A DNA stretch of 64,000 nt from JAGQIB01 sp041393395 (GTDB lineage Bacteria; ARS69): assembly GCA_041393395.1 (NCBI GenBank), contig JAWKKG010000003.1, forward strand, positions 248,001-312,000, in the 5' to 3' direction. A program made the position numbers and the translations under genes. Shown piece after piece: positions 31,823 through 42,233 of the stretch. Positions within the stretch are counted from its first letter, which is position 1. Each line of letters begins with the position of its first letter. The notes beneath the pieces are model-generated. The model ran no database searches. It was not told the DNA's origin and was given only the letters and a program-made list of their open reading frames with translations.

Positions 31823-32857
31823 CTAGCGAGCCGAGATGCGGTGGACCCGGATCGAGTTCTGGACGTAGCCGAGGCCGTTCCAGGGCGCCCGGTCGGGCTG
31901 GGTGCCGCCCCGGACGTCGGTGGCGCGGGTCCGGATCTCGTGGTGGCCCTCCGAGAGCTCGTGGCGAATCCGCCAGCGGCGCCAGGAGTAGGGGGAGGTG
32001 TCTCCCAGGAGCTCGGCCTCGATCCAGTCACCGCCGTCGAAGCGGATCTCGACCCGGGAGATCGGGCCGTGTCCGGACCAGGCCACGCCCGACACCTCCT
32101 TCTCGCCGGCCGCGACGGTCTCGCCCGCAGCCGGCGCGAGCACGCGTGAGTTCGGAGCGATCCGGGTGACGGGCGTGTCGTCCGGCAGCTCCGGGTGGTC
32201 CCGGAACACGTAGTCGTCCACCTGGAAGAATCCGCGAAACGGCACGTGCGTCGCCTCGATGCGCGCGAGCCACTTCACCGAGGCCATTCCGTACCAGCCC
32301 GGCACGAGCAGGCGAACCGGTGCGCCGTGCTCCGGCGGGAGGGGTGTGCCGTTCATCTCCCAGGCGAGGAGCACGTCGTCGTGGACCGCGTCCTCGCGCG
32401 AGAGGAACCGGGCGTAGGGCTCGCTCCGTCCCGAGCGCGTCGTGCCGCGGTCCGCGCCCGTGAAGACGAACCCCGTCGCCTCCCGCGTGACCTCCGCGCG
32501 TTCGAGAATCCGACGGAGCGGGACGCCGGCGTAGCGGGCGGTGCTCACCGCGCCGTCTCCCCACGGCGTTCCCGGGGGTCTCGGCTCGAACGACGAACGG
32601 GAGTTGCCGGCGCACTCCATCGTGACGACGAGCTCGCGTTCGGGGCCCGCGGCGCGAAGCTCGCGCAGGTCGAGGCGCTGCGGCCGCGCGACGTCGCCCG
32701 CGATCTCGATCGCGTCGATCGCGTCCGGCGGCGGAACGTCGAAGTGGCAACGCACGAAGAACGCGTCGATCGGCGTGAGCGGCGCGGCGAGCGCGCCGGG
32801 TGCGAATTCGGCGTTCAGCGGACGTTCGGTGACGACGCGCCGGGCGTTCTGCGCCAT
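31823..32857 (-). CDS. Molybdopterin-dependent sulfite oxidase-family enzyme
   Basis: A 344-residue protein with the oxidoreductase molybdopterin-binding domain (about 30-210) and the Ig-like dimerisation domain (about 230-340). VVTMECAGNSRSSF supplies the Mo-coordinating Cys. WEMNGTPLPPEHGAPVRLLV, then GWYGMASVKWLARI are family signatures of SUOX/SorA-like enzymes. No Tat or Sec signal is visible at the N-terminus, although many bacterial homologues are exported. A longer N-terminus is not supported because GGAGAT sits just before this ATG. Likely reaction: sulfite to sulfate, or another oxyanion. It lies 2.5 kb from the sulfur operon but on the opposite strand. Confidence 0.88.
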   Translation of the reverse strand: MAQNARRVVTERPLNAEFAPGALAAPLTPIDAFFVRCHFDVPPPDAIDAIEIAGDVARPQRLDLRELRAAGPERELVVTMECAGNSRSSFEPRPPGTPWGDGAVSTARYAGVPLRRILERAEVTREATGFVFTGADRGTTRSGRSEPYARFLSREDAVHDDVLLAWEMNGTPLPPEHGAPVRLLVPGWYGMASVKWLARIEATHVPFRGFFQVDDYVFRDHPELPDDTPVTRIAPNSRVLAPAAGETVAAGEKEVSGVAWSGHGPISRVEIRFDGGDWIEAELLGDTSPYSWRRWRIRHELSEGHHEIRTRATDVRGGTQPDRAPWNGLGYVQNSIRVHRISAR

Positions 32858-32938
32858 GAGATCTCCGAGAGCGGGAAAGAGAGCGGCGAGCGCACCGGAG
32901 CGCGCCCGCCGCCATTGTCTCCGGGGGTGGAGACGGCG

Positions 32939-33484
32939 TCAATCGAGGCGCGTGATCTTGCGCACCGCCCCGAAGCCCTCGGCCTGCATGCGAACGAAGA
33001 AGACGCCCGACGCGACGCGCCGGCCGCTGTCGTCCCGACCGTCCCAGTTCGCCGCGTGGCGTCCGGCGTCGAGCGGTCCGTCCACGAGCGTTCGCACGAG
33101 CCGACCGGAGACGTCGTACACGCGGAGACGCGCGTGGGCGGGGCGTGCGAGCTCGAAGCGCAGCGACGTGTCGGCCACGAACGGGTTCGGCGCCGCGAAC
33201 CCGAGACCGTGCGCCCCGGGTGCGACGTTCGGCGCGTCTTCCGGGGAGTCGGTCGCGGCTTCGCCCGCGCCCCCCAGGAATCCGCCGCGCAGCTCGTACG
33301 TTCCACCGCCCAGCGTGCCGGCGTCCGGCTGGCCGATGATGCCGAAGAGTGCGAGGTTCGCGGCCTCGCTGCGGCCGCCGCCCGCGTCGAACGTGTGCCA
33401 CGAGATCTCCAGCGCGTGCGCGAGTGACGCCGGCAGGACGAGCGCGGCCGTCAGCCCGAGCGCGACAAACGTGTGCCGCGTCAT
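32939..33484 (-). CDS. Secreted protein with C-terminal FlgD-like domain
   Basis: 181 residues. A signal peptide occupies 1-24 (SLAHA-LE). A short Gly-rich segment (SWHTFDAGGGRS, IIGQPDAGTL) is followed by a FlgD-like Ig domain: AAPNPFVADTSLRFELARP, VYDVSGRLVR, WDGRDDSGRR and GVFFVRM. The tail is the same type as in the 703-residue protein at 5473-7584. The opening segment matches a short motif often seen in secreted proteins of these lineages. Its ATG overlaps the stop of the upstream fibre-like protein gene, so the two are co-translated. Confidence 0.8.
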   Translation of the reverse strand: MTRHTFVALGLTAALVLPASLAHALEISWHTFDAGGGRSEAANLALFGIIGQPDAGTLGGGTYELRGGFLGGAGEAATDSPEDAPNVAPGAHGLGFAAPNPFVADTSLRFELARPAHARLRVYDVSGRLVRTLVDGPLDAGRHAANWDGRDDSGRRVASGVFFVRMQAEGFGAVRKITRLD

Positions 33485-35223
33485 TGCAGCGTCACCAGGA
33501 TCGTGATCACGCCGGTGCCGGACGAGAGCTCGCCGAGCGCCTTGCCCACGATCGTGCCGGCGCGCGGCTCGTCGTCGCGCATGGCATGTCCCGGTGTGGC
33601 GGACGTCACCAGGAGATCGCCGGCTCGGATCGGCCCGTTCTCCGCCGACACCTTGCACGGCACGATGCCGACGACCGCGAGTGGGACTTCGTCCACCCGC
33701 TTCGCGACCTCGAGCGGCTTGACCGCCTGCACCTCGCCGTCCGGCGAGAGCCGGGCGAGCCCCACGTCTTCGGCGAGTCGATCCCAGTCGTGCTCGGAGG
33801 CGATGACTCCGGGGCGCGTGCTGTAGACGCCGGCCACGAGCGAGGACCGGGCGGCGCTCGACTGCGCGAAGCCGCGCTCGGCGTTCGGGTCGATCACGAT
33901 CACGTCGCCCGCCTCCACGGAGTGCGCGCCGCGCGACACACGGACGACCTCGGCGAAGTCGGCGCCGCCGGCCGAGTAGACGCCGTCCGCCGAGACGTCG
34001 CCGTCGCCCCACACGCGGAACTTGACGTCGTTGTTCGAGAACTGGGCCTCGATGAACTGGGTGTCCACGGAGCTGGTCTCGGGGATCTCGAGTTCGAACA
34101 GATCCGCGGAGGCCGCACCACCCGTCGTGCGCTCGAGATGCATCACGTTCGCGCTTCCGGAGGCTTCCCGCACGTCGAGACGGTAGATCGGTGTCACGCC
34201 GATGCCCACCCGACCGACATGGTCGATTCCGCCCACGGTCGTCCCCGCCACTCGATAGGTCGCGACGTAGCCGTTGCCCGTCTGGTCGATGGTCAATCCG
34301 GCGACGCCGCTCAGGGTGTTCGCGCTGATGTTCAGCCCGGCGCCCTGAATCGCGACCGCTCCCGCGTCGGCGACGATCGTGCGGCCGTTGCCGGCGCCGC
34401 CCTCGTCGTAGGCCTGATCCAGCGTGTTGCCGCCGGCGCTCGTCGCGGCCGTGGTCTGCGTGGTGCCGTCCGGGAACTTGAAGCCGCCGGTCGAGGAGTA
34501 GATGGTACCGGCGACCTCGAGCTTCTCGGTGGGGTTGGTGGTGCCGACGCCCATGAGGCCGGGCGCGTCCGTGACGGTCACGCGGTCCCCGTCGACGTTC
34601 AACCGCCAATCGCCCGTCGGCCCGTCCAGGTACGTCCACGCGGAGTGCCCGCCGAACGTGCGGTAGCCGTAGAACGGAAGACCGTTGGCACCCTCGGTCG
34701 TGACGTACATCCCGCCGTACCCGTTCGTGATGGGGGCATGAACCCCGAAGTACTCGAGACCGGTCGGGAAGTCGCGGTTGATCCCGACGAACCCCGGAAC
34801 GTTCGTGATCGCGCCGCCGCTGACCTTCCAGAGTTCCCCGAGGGCGTGGTGCGCGAACGGAGCCGCCGTGATCGCCTGCCGCGGGTTCAGGATCGTGAAG
34901 GGCGCCGTGTCCGACGGATCGTGCGGCGTGCGCACGCGGATCTCGAGCCACAGCGCGGCGCCGCCGAAGACCTCGCCGAAGTCGAGCTGGACCGTGAAGC
35001 GACCGGCGGCGAGCGCCACGTCGTCGAGCTGGAGCGGGGCACCGATCACGATGCCCGCGGACTCGTCGTCGTAGAGCGTGAACTGGAAGTCGCCGCTGCC
35101 GGAGACCGGCGCGCCGACGTCGGTGAGCTCGCCCTGGTACGTGAACGCCGTGCCGAGCGGGGCGCCGAACGCGGGCGACGCCACGAGCCCCGCCACGAGC
35201 AGGGCCGAGAGAAGAGTGCGCAT
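33481..35223 (-). CDS. Secreted fibre-like protein with tail-fibre/peptidase G2-like C-terminus
   Basis: A 580-residue exported protein; the ATG at 35223 has GAGGT four bases upstream and begins a signal peptide (1-20). The N-terminal domain (FTYQGELTDVGAPVSG, FQFTLYDDESAG) is a widespread secreted beta domain. The middle has collagen-like or tail-fibre features: GVGTTNPTEKLEVAGTIYSS, then GFKFPDGTTQTTAA, which occurs in phage tail spikes and bacterial surface fibres. The C-terminal region SAGGADFAEVV, EAGDVIVIDPNAERG, VPCKVSAENGPIRAGDLLVT resembles peptidase G2-like autocleaving chaperone modules. Not a prophage remnant: no other phage gene is near. It probably forms a surface fibre. Confidence 0.72.
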   Translation of the reverse strand: MRTLLSALLVAGLVASPAFGAPLGTAFTYQGELTDVGAPVSGSGDFQFTLYDDESAGIVIGAPLQLDDVALAAGRFTVQLDFGEVFGGAALWLEIRVRTPHDPSDTAPFTILNPRQAITAAPFAHHALGELWKVSGGAITNVPGFVGINRDFPTGLEYFGVHAPITNGYGGMYVTTEGANGLPFYGYRTFGGHSAWTYLDGPTGDWRLNVDGDRVTVTDAPGLMGVGTTNPTEKLEVAGTIYSSTGGFKFPDGTTQTTAATSAGGNTLDQAYDEGGAGNGRTIVADAGAVAIQGAGLNISANTLSGVAGLTIDQTGNGYVATYRVAGTTVGGIDHVGRVGIGVTPIYRLDVREASGSANVMHLERTTGGAASADLFELEIPETSSVDTQFIEAQFSNNDVKFRVWGDGDVSADGVYSAGGADFAEVVRVSRGAHSVEAGDVIVIDPNAERGFAQSSAARSSLVAGVYSTRPGVIASEHDWDRLAEDVGLARLSPDGEVQAVKPLEVAKRVDEVPLAVVGIVPCKVSAENGPIRAGDLLVTSATPGHAMRDDEPRAGTIVGKALGELSSGTGVITILVTLQ

Positions 35224-35375
35224 GGTGACCTCGAACGGGAGCGCCCCGCCGCCTCGCCCCGGAGGTCCGGGGACGGCGCGGGGCGGAGTCGACATCCGGG
35301 GAGTTTGGCGAGGGTCGGCGGTCTCCCGCGTCGCGGTCCGCCCGGGGGGGCGTCGGGGCCTCGTGGAGGGGCCGA

Positions 35376-35431
35376 GAAGCGGCGGGGGGAAGGACACACC
35401 GGGAGTATCCCTCCGGGATTCCCGCCGCTTC
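35376..35431. repeat. Perfect 11-bp inverted repeat, terminator-like
   Basis: GAAGCGGCGGG at 35376-35386 pairs with 35421-35431 across a 34-base loop. A smaller CCGGT-TTCG-ACCGG hairpin follows immediately. It lies downstream (minus strand) of the FAD monooxygenase and in the promoter region of the fibre-like gene. No T tract, so its function is uncertain. Confidence 0.5.
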
Positions 35432-35461
35432 CGGTTTCCGGTTTCGACCGGAGGCGACGTT

Positions 35462-36742
35462 CTAGGCCGCGGTCGCCTCCGAGAGTGCGAGCCCGAGCTG
35501 GCCCGCGAGGTAGCGCAGCTCGTCGCCGGTGCCGGGCAGGCAGGACACGATTCCGGCCGCGTTCTCGCGGATCCACTCGTCGGCGGTCGGTGCGGGCAGC
35601 AGATCGGGCTCCAGCCCGAGCAGATGCCGCCACTCGTCCCGCCGTTCGGTCGAGTAGTTCGCGAACGTGTCGAGACCGCACGTGCCGGCCTCCACGTCCG
35701 CGATCCGGTTCGCGAGCTCCGCGCCCTCGCGCAGGCCCACGTTCATGCTGTGAATGCCGGCCGGCCCCGTGAGGTGCCCCGAGTCCCCGGCGAGCCAGAT
35801 CCTTCCGCGTCCGAAGGACTCCGCGAGCCGACGTTCGAACCGCGCCAGCACGGACCAGGTGATGTCGCCCTCGCACGTCCCGAACCACGGCGCCCGCTCC
35901 TCGAGCAGCAGGTTCAGCAGGTCCACCGTGAGGTGCGGGAATGCGTCCGGACCGACCTGCACCGCGAGACGGCTCTTGTGTCGCAGGTCCTCACCGAAGA
36001 TCTCGGGCTCGTCGGTCAGCTCGAACGACCAGCGAACACGTCCGTCGGGCAGCGGCCAGAGTACGTTCGTGGTGCCGTTGTGCAGCACCACACGGACCTC
36101 CGGCGGCACCGGATGCGTCGACTCGAACTCGAACACGCCGAACAGCTGGGCCGCGCCCACCGCCGGGAAGCCGATCCCCAGGCGCCGGCGCACCACGGAT
36201 CGATGGCCGTCCGTGCCCACGAGGAACCGCGGATGCCAGTGGTACTCGCGAACGACCTCTTCCTCCGAGGTCGCGATCGGGTAGCCGGTGGCGATGCGAT
36301 CGAGCTTCTCCACGTCGGCCTTCACCGTGTCCCCGAGCGGCTGGAACGATTGCAGGCGGTGGCTCCAATCCACGGACACGCCGTAGCTGCGGAGCTCCTC
36401 CACGAGGATCCGCTCGAGCAGGCTCTGTCGGAGCACCAGCAGGTACGGGTGCCGAACCGGCAGATCGGTGAACTTCGCGTGAGCGCGCACGTGCGGCCCG
36501 TCCGAGAAGACGATCGATTCCACGCGGAGCGCGTCGCGCAGGCGCGGCAGATCGACCCCCGCGTCCTCCAGCAACGCCAGGCTGGCGGGGTGGAGCGCGA
36601 GCGCGTAGCTGTGCGACGTGGGGCTCCGCTCCCGCTCGATGATCCGCAGGTCGACGGATCGCCGTGCGAGCTGGAGCGCCGTGAACAGCCCCACCGGACC
36701 GGCCCCCGTGACGAGCACGGCCGGATCGTGCTTGCGGAACAT
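35462..36742 (-). CDS. FAD-dependent monooxygenase, PHBH/PheA type
   Basis: A 426-residue flavoprotein; AAGGGGA lies five bases before the ATG. VLVTGAGPVGLFTALQLARR is the dinucleotide-binding fold. RFLVGTDGHRSVVRRRLGI is the DG motif, and GRIWLAGDSGHLTGPAGI with MNVGLREGAELANRI is the GD motif that contacts the FAD ribityl chain. These place it in the aromatic-ring hydroxylase family. The substrate is not evident and no aromatic-catabolism gene is near. The C-terminus is shorter than in phenol hydroxylases, without a thioredoxin-like domain. Confidence 0.87.
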   Translation of the reverse strand: MFRKHDPAVLVTGAGPVGLFTALQLARRSVDLRIIERERSPTSHSYALALHPASLALLEDAGVDLPRLRDALRVESIVFSDGPHVRAHAKFTDLPVRHPYLLVLRQSLLERILVEELRSYGVSVDWSHRLQSFQPLGDTVKADVEKLDRIATGYPIATSEEEVVREYHWHPRFLVGTDGHRSVVRRRLGIGFPAVGAAQLFGVFEFESTHPVPPEVRVVLHNGTTNVLWPLPDGRVRWSFELTDEPEIFGEDLRHKSRLAVQVGPDAFPHLTVDLLNLLLEERAPWFGTCEGDITWSVLARFERRLAESFGRGRIWLAGDSGHLTGPAGIHSMNVGLREGAELANRIADVEAGTCGLDTFANYSTERRDEWRHLLGLEPDLLPAPTADEWIRENAAGIVSCLPGTGDELRYLAGQLGLALSEATAA

Positions 36743-36840
36743 GGCGGTCCCCTTTCCGCCCTCCCGAACTCGATTCTCCGGTGCGGGGGCAGCCGGGACC
36801 CTGATCCCCGTCACGTCGCCGGCTGACGGTGGTCAGTCCG

Positions 36841-36866
36841 GGCCCCGGGATTGACGCCGCGGGGCC
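36841..36866. promoter_or_regulatory. Inverted repeat around the typA -35 element
   Basis: GGCCCCG (36841-36847) and CGGGGCC (36860-36866) form a perfect 7-bp dyad whose spacer contains the TTGACG -35. A regulator bound here would occlude the promoter. Operator function is inference. Confidence 0.4.
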
Positions 36867-36879
36867 ACCTCCCTAGATT
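36851..36879 (+). promoter_or_regulatory. Sigma70-type promoter of typA
   Basis: TTGACG (36851-36856), 17-base spacer, TAGATT (36874-36879). This is the best promoter match in the window. The TTG start of typA is 79 bp downstream. Confidence 0.7.
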
Positions 36880-36957
36880 GCGCCGAGGCGCCGCGCCCGG
36901 TCGCGCGGCGTCTTTCTATGTGGGGTACCGGCTGGGTACCGTCCGGAGGTCCTGAAG

Positions 36958-38787
<1,830 letters not shown>

Positions 38788-38819
38788 AGTCCCGTCGGCG
38801 CGCCGCCGCGGGGACCTCC

Positions 38820-39530
38820 ATGGACACGAAACTCGAGCTCGAGATCCTGCCCCAGCCGGACGACTCGACGTGCGGGCCGACGTGTCTCCACGCGCTCTAT
38901 CGCTACTACGATCGTGCCTTGCCGCTGGATCGCGTGATCTCGGAGATCGTGCCGCTCGAAACCGGCGGGACGCTCGCGGTCACGCTCGCCTGCCACGCGC
39001 TGCGCCGCGGCTTCGAGGCCACGATCTACACGTACAATCTCCAGGTGTTCGACCCGAGCTGGTTCGAGGACTCCACGGATCTGGCGGAGCGCATCCGGGC
39101 GCAGATGGCCGCGAAGAACGATCCCAAGCTCCTGCTCGCGAGCCGGGCGTACCTCGAGTTCCTCTCGCTCGGCGGCAAGCTGAAGTACCGAGAGCTGAAG
39201 CCGAAGCTGCTGCGCCAGTTCCTCGAGGACGGCAAGCCGATCCTCACCGGACTCAGCGCGACCTATCTCTATCGCTGTGAGCGCGAGCTGGATTCGGTGT
39301 CGGATCCGATCCGGGGCGAGCCGGTCGGTCACTTCGTGGTGGTGTGCGGATACGACCGGGAGAATCGAGAGGTCCTGGTGGCGGATCCGCTCCACGACAA
39401 CCCCCGCTACGGAACCCGCTACTACTCCGTGGGCATGGATCGCCTGATCGCCGCGATCCTGCTCGGCATCGTCACCTACGACGCGAACCTCCTCATCCTC
39501 GAGCCGAAGGACTCCGTGGAAGCCTCCTGA
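38820..39530 (+). CDS. C39-like cysteine peptidase of an amidoligase cassette
   Basis: A 236-residue papain-fold protein. PQPDDSTCGPTCLHALYRYY carries the catalytic Cys in the C39/bacteriocin-processing style, VGHFVVVCGYD the catalytic His, and VADPLHDNP the Asp position. There is no signal peptide or ABC exporter domain, so it acts in the cytoplasm. The start is an ATG at 38820. One base separates its stop from the ATG of the RimK-like ligase. Similar stand-alone C39-like proteins occur beside RimK/GCS2 ligases; it may trim or remove the conjugated peptide (inference). Confidence 0.8.
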   Translation: MDTKLELEILPQPDDSTCGPTCLHALYRYYDRALPLDRVISEIVPLETGGTLAVTLACHALRRGFEATIYTYNLQVFDPSWFEDSTDLAERIRAQMAAKNDPKLLLASRAYLEFLSLGGKLKYRELKPKLLRQFLEDGKPILTGLSATYLYRCERELDSVSDPIRGEPVGHFVVVCGYDRENREVLVADPLHDNPRYGTRYYSVGMDRLIAAILLGIVTYDANLLILEPKDSVEAS

Positions 39531-39531
39531 C

Positions 39532-40980
39532 ATGAATCGTCTCGTGGTTCTCGAAAACCCCAAGAACTGGAACCTCGACGTCCCCGGCGTGAAGATCGTG
39601 GCCGCGCGCGACTACCTCGGCCGCACCTGGTCGGACGGAAAGGCGCGCGCGAAGGTCATCAATCTCTGCCGGAGCTACGGCTACCAGACCACCGGGTACT
39701 ACGTGTCGCTTCTCGCGGAAGCGCGCGGGCATCGACCGCTCCCGTCCGTGGGCACCCTGCAGGATCTGAAGCTCACCCCGGTGGTCCGGGTCGTGTCGGA
39801 GGAGCTGGAGGACCTCACGAGCCGCGCCTTCGCCGACGTGCGTGAGTCCGCCGTCACGCTCGACGTCTTCTTCGGCCGCTGCCGTCGCGCCGGCGCGGAC
39901 CGGCTCGCCGGCGCGCTCTACCGCTACTTCCCGTCCCCGTTCCTCCGCGTGGAGTTCGCGAAGAACGGCGACTACTGGCGGATCCAGAGTCTCCGCCCGA
40001 TCGGCACGAGCGACATCGCGCCGGCCGAGCGACCGTTCGTGGCCGAGCAGGTCATGCGGGCGCTCGCGCGTGCCGTGGCGGAGCCGGAGTCGCGCGAGGC
40101 GTTGCGGTTCGACCTCGCGATCCTGTTCGACCCCAAGGAGCCGGACGCCCCCTCCGACGAGGTGGCGATCCGGAAGTTCGTGCGGGCCGCCCGGACTCTC
40201 GGCATCGACGCGACGGTGATCGGTCGCGATGACTTCGGTCGCCTCGCGGAGTTCGACGCGCTGTTTCTCCGTGAAACGACCATGGTGAACCACCACACGT
40301 ACCGGTTCGCGCGGCGGGCCGAGGCGGAAGGGCTGGTGGTGATCGACTCGCCCCGCTCGATCGTGCGTTGCTCGAACAAGGTGTTCCAGGCCGAGGTGTT
40401 CGAGCGGCACGGTATCGCCTGCCCCCGGACCATCATCGTGAACTCGGAGAACGCCGCGCAGGTGGGAGCGGAGCTCGGCTTTCCGGTCGTGGTGAAGGAG
40501 CCGGACAGCGCATTCTCGCTCGGCGTCCGCAAGGCGAAGGATCCGGCCGAGCTGCAGACGCTGCTCAATGACATCCTCGCGAAGTCCGAGCTCGCGGTCG
40601 CGCAGCAGTTCACACCCTCGGACTTCGACTGGCGGGTCGGTGTGCTCGCGGGCAAGCCGCTGTGGGTATGCAAGTACCACATGGCCAAGGGGCACTGGCA
40701 GATCCGCGGCGCGTCGCGCTTCGGCCGGGTGGAGGCGATGCCCGTGGAATCGGCGCCGGCCGAGGCCGTCGCGCTCGGCGTGCGCGCCGCCGCTCTCATG
40801 GGCGACGACCTCTACGGGGTGGACATCAAGGAAGTCGACGGTCGCTTCCTCGTGGTGGAGGTCAACGACAACCCGAGCCTCGAGGCCGGCTACGAGGATA
40901 CGATCCTGAAGGACGATCTCTACCTCGCGGTGATGCGCGTGTTCCTCCAGCGGCTGGAAGCGCGGGGGACGACCGCGTGA
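39532..40980 (+). CDS. RimK-type ATP-grasp ligase with N-terminal RimK-associated (RLAN-like) domain
   Basis: A 482-residue ligase. Residues 1-190 form a RimK-like ATP-grasp N-terminal domain (LVVLENPKNWNLDVPGVKIV; GYYVSLLAEARGHRPLPSVG). The ATP-grasp core follows with CSNKVFQAEVF, FPVVVKEPDSAFSLGVRKA (P-loop-like Lys) and LVVEVNDNPSLEAGYED (Mg2+ Glu-Asn pair). The family joins an amino acid to a carboxylate through an acyl-phosphate; RimK itself adds Glu to ribosomal protein S6. The substrate here is unknown. The GTG of the GCS2 gene overlaps its stop. Confidence 0.9.
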   Translation: MNRLVVLENPKNWNLDVPGVKIVAARDYLGRTWSDGKARAKVINLCRSYGYQTTGYYVSLLAEARGHRPLPSVGTLQDLKLTPVVRVVSEELEDLTSRAFADVRESAVTLDVFFGRCRRAGADRLAGALYRYFPSPFLRVEFAKNGDYWRIQSLRPIGTSDIAPAERPFVAEQVMRALARAVAEPESREALRFDLAILFDPKEPDAPSDEVAIRKFVRAARTLGIDATVIGRDDFGRLAEFDALFLRETTMVNHHTYRFARRAEAEGLVVIDSPRSIVRCSNKVFQAEVFERHGIACPRTIIVNSENAAQVGAELGFPVVVKEPDSAFSLGVRKAKDPAELQTLLNDILAKSELAVAQQFTPSDFDWRVGVLAGKPLWVCKYHMAKGHWQIRGASRFGRVEAMPVESAPAEAVALGVRAAALMGDDLYGVDIKEVDGRFLVVEVNDNPSLEAGYEDTILKDDLYLAVMRVFLQRLEARGTTA

Positions 40981-42233
40981 GCGAGAACGAAGAGAAGCTC
41001 TCCCTGTTCTCCGCGTACGGCGTCGAGCTCGAGTACGGCATCGTGGATCTCGAGACGTTCGACGTGGCGCCCGTGGCCGACCGCCTCCTCGCACGGTTCT
41101 CGGATGGCGATCCCGAGGCGGAGGTCGAGTTCGACGACGTCGCCTGGTCGAACGAGCTCGTACTGCACGTTCTTGAGATGAAGACGAACGGGCCACGCGA
41201 GTCTCTCGCGGACCTCGCGCGCACGTTCCAGGGGAACGTCGCGCGGGCGAACGAGGAGCTCGCATCTCTCGGAGCCACGCTGCTGCCGACCGGGATGCAC
41301 CCGTGGATGAATCCGGAAACGGAGACCCGCCTCTGGCCGCACGAGTACGGCCCGGTGTATCGCACGTTCGATCGCATCTTCGGCTGCCGCGGTCACGGCT
41401 GGAGCAACCTCCAGAGCACGCATCTGAATCTGCCGTTCCGCGGCGACGAAGAGTTCGCACGTCTGCACGAGGCGATCCGGCTCGTGCTGCCGCTCATTCC
41501 CGCGTTGACCGCGAGCAGCCCGATCGCCGACGGGAAGGTGACCGGATTCCACGACACGCGACTCGAGGTCTATCGCCACAATGCGCGTCGCGTCCCGAGT
41601 GTCTCCGGTGTGGTCGTTCCCGAGTCGGTGACCACGGAGTCCGGCTACGAGGCGTTGCTGCAGACCGTCTACCGGGACCTCGCGCCGCACGATCCGGAGG
41701 GCGTCCTGCGCCATCCCTGGGTGAACGCGCGCGGTGCGATCGCGCGCTTCGATCGCGGCTCGATCGAGATCCGGATCATCGACTCTCAGGAGTGTCCGGC
41801 GGCGGACGTCGCGGTGGTGGCGCTCGTGGGCGCGGTCGTGCGCGCGCTGGTCGAGGGCACCCTCCCGGGCGTCGCCTCGCCGTGGCCGGAGGGCCGGCTC
41901 GCGGAGATCTTCCTGGCGTCCGTCCGTCACGGGGATGACGTGGAGATCGCCGACCGGGAGTTCCTGCGCGCGTTCGGACATGCGGGCGCGGGGCCGCTGC
42001 GAGGTCGGGATCTCTGGGCCGAACTCCTCGACCGCTGCCTGCCGTTCGACGGCGCCGGCCGGGAATGGCGCGAGCCGCTCGACGTGTGGCGTCGGCACGG
42101 GTCCCTCGCGCGTCGGATCCTCGACTCCCTCGGGCGGCCGCCGGCGGGCACGGTCGTCCCGCGACCCGTGTTGGTCGAGACCTACCGGGCACTCGCCGGT
42201 TCGCTCGCCCGCGGCATCCCCTACGTGCCATGA
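40977..42233 (+). CDS. GCS2-type carboxylate-amine ligase
   Basis: A 418-residue member of the glutamate-cysteine ligase family 2 (YbdK-like). SAYGVELEYGIVD is the first metal and ATP segment, SNELVLHVLEMKTNGP the substrate loop, LLPTGMHPWMNP and GWSNLQSTHLNLPF the conserved His/Asn region, and SIEIRIIDSQECP the late Arg/Glu motif. It would form a gamma-glutamyl or similar amide bond using ATP. Translationally coupled to the RimK-like gene before it and the amidohydrolase after it. Product unknown: gamma-glutamyl-cysteine is possible but the cassette suggests a peptide tag or metabolite. Confidence 0.87.
   Translation: MSENEEKLSLFSAYGVELEYGIVDLETFDVAPVADRLLARFSDGDPEAEVEFDDVAWSNELVLHVLEMKTNGPRESLADLARTFQGNVARANEELASLGATLLPTGMHPWMNPETETRLWPHEYGPVYRTFDRIFGCRGHGWSNLQSTHLNLPFRGDEEFARLHEAIRLVLPLIPALTASSPIADGKVTGFHDTRLEVYRHNARRVPSVSGVVVPESVTTESGYEALLQTVYRDLAPHDPEGVLRHPWVNARGAIARFDRGSIEIRIIDSQECPAADVAVVALVGAVVRALVEGTLPGVASPWPEGRLAEIFLASVRHGDDVEIADREFLRAFGHAGAGPLRGRDLWAELLDRCLPFDGAGREWREPLDVWRRHGSLARRILDSLGRPPAGTVVPRPVLVETYRALAGSLARGIPYVP

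Noticed and set aside
33481..35223. Prophage tail fibre
   Set aside because: The tail-fibre-like motifs are in a protein with a Sec signal peptide, and no phage structural, lysis or integrase gene is near.
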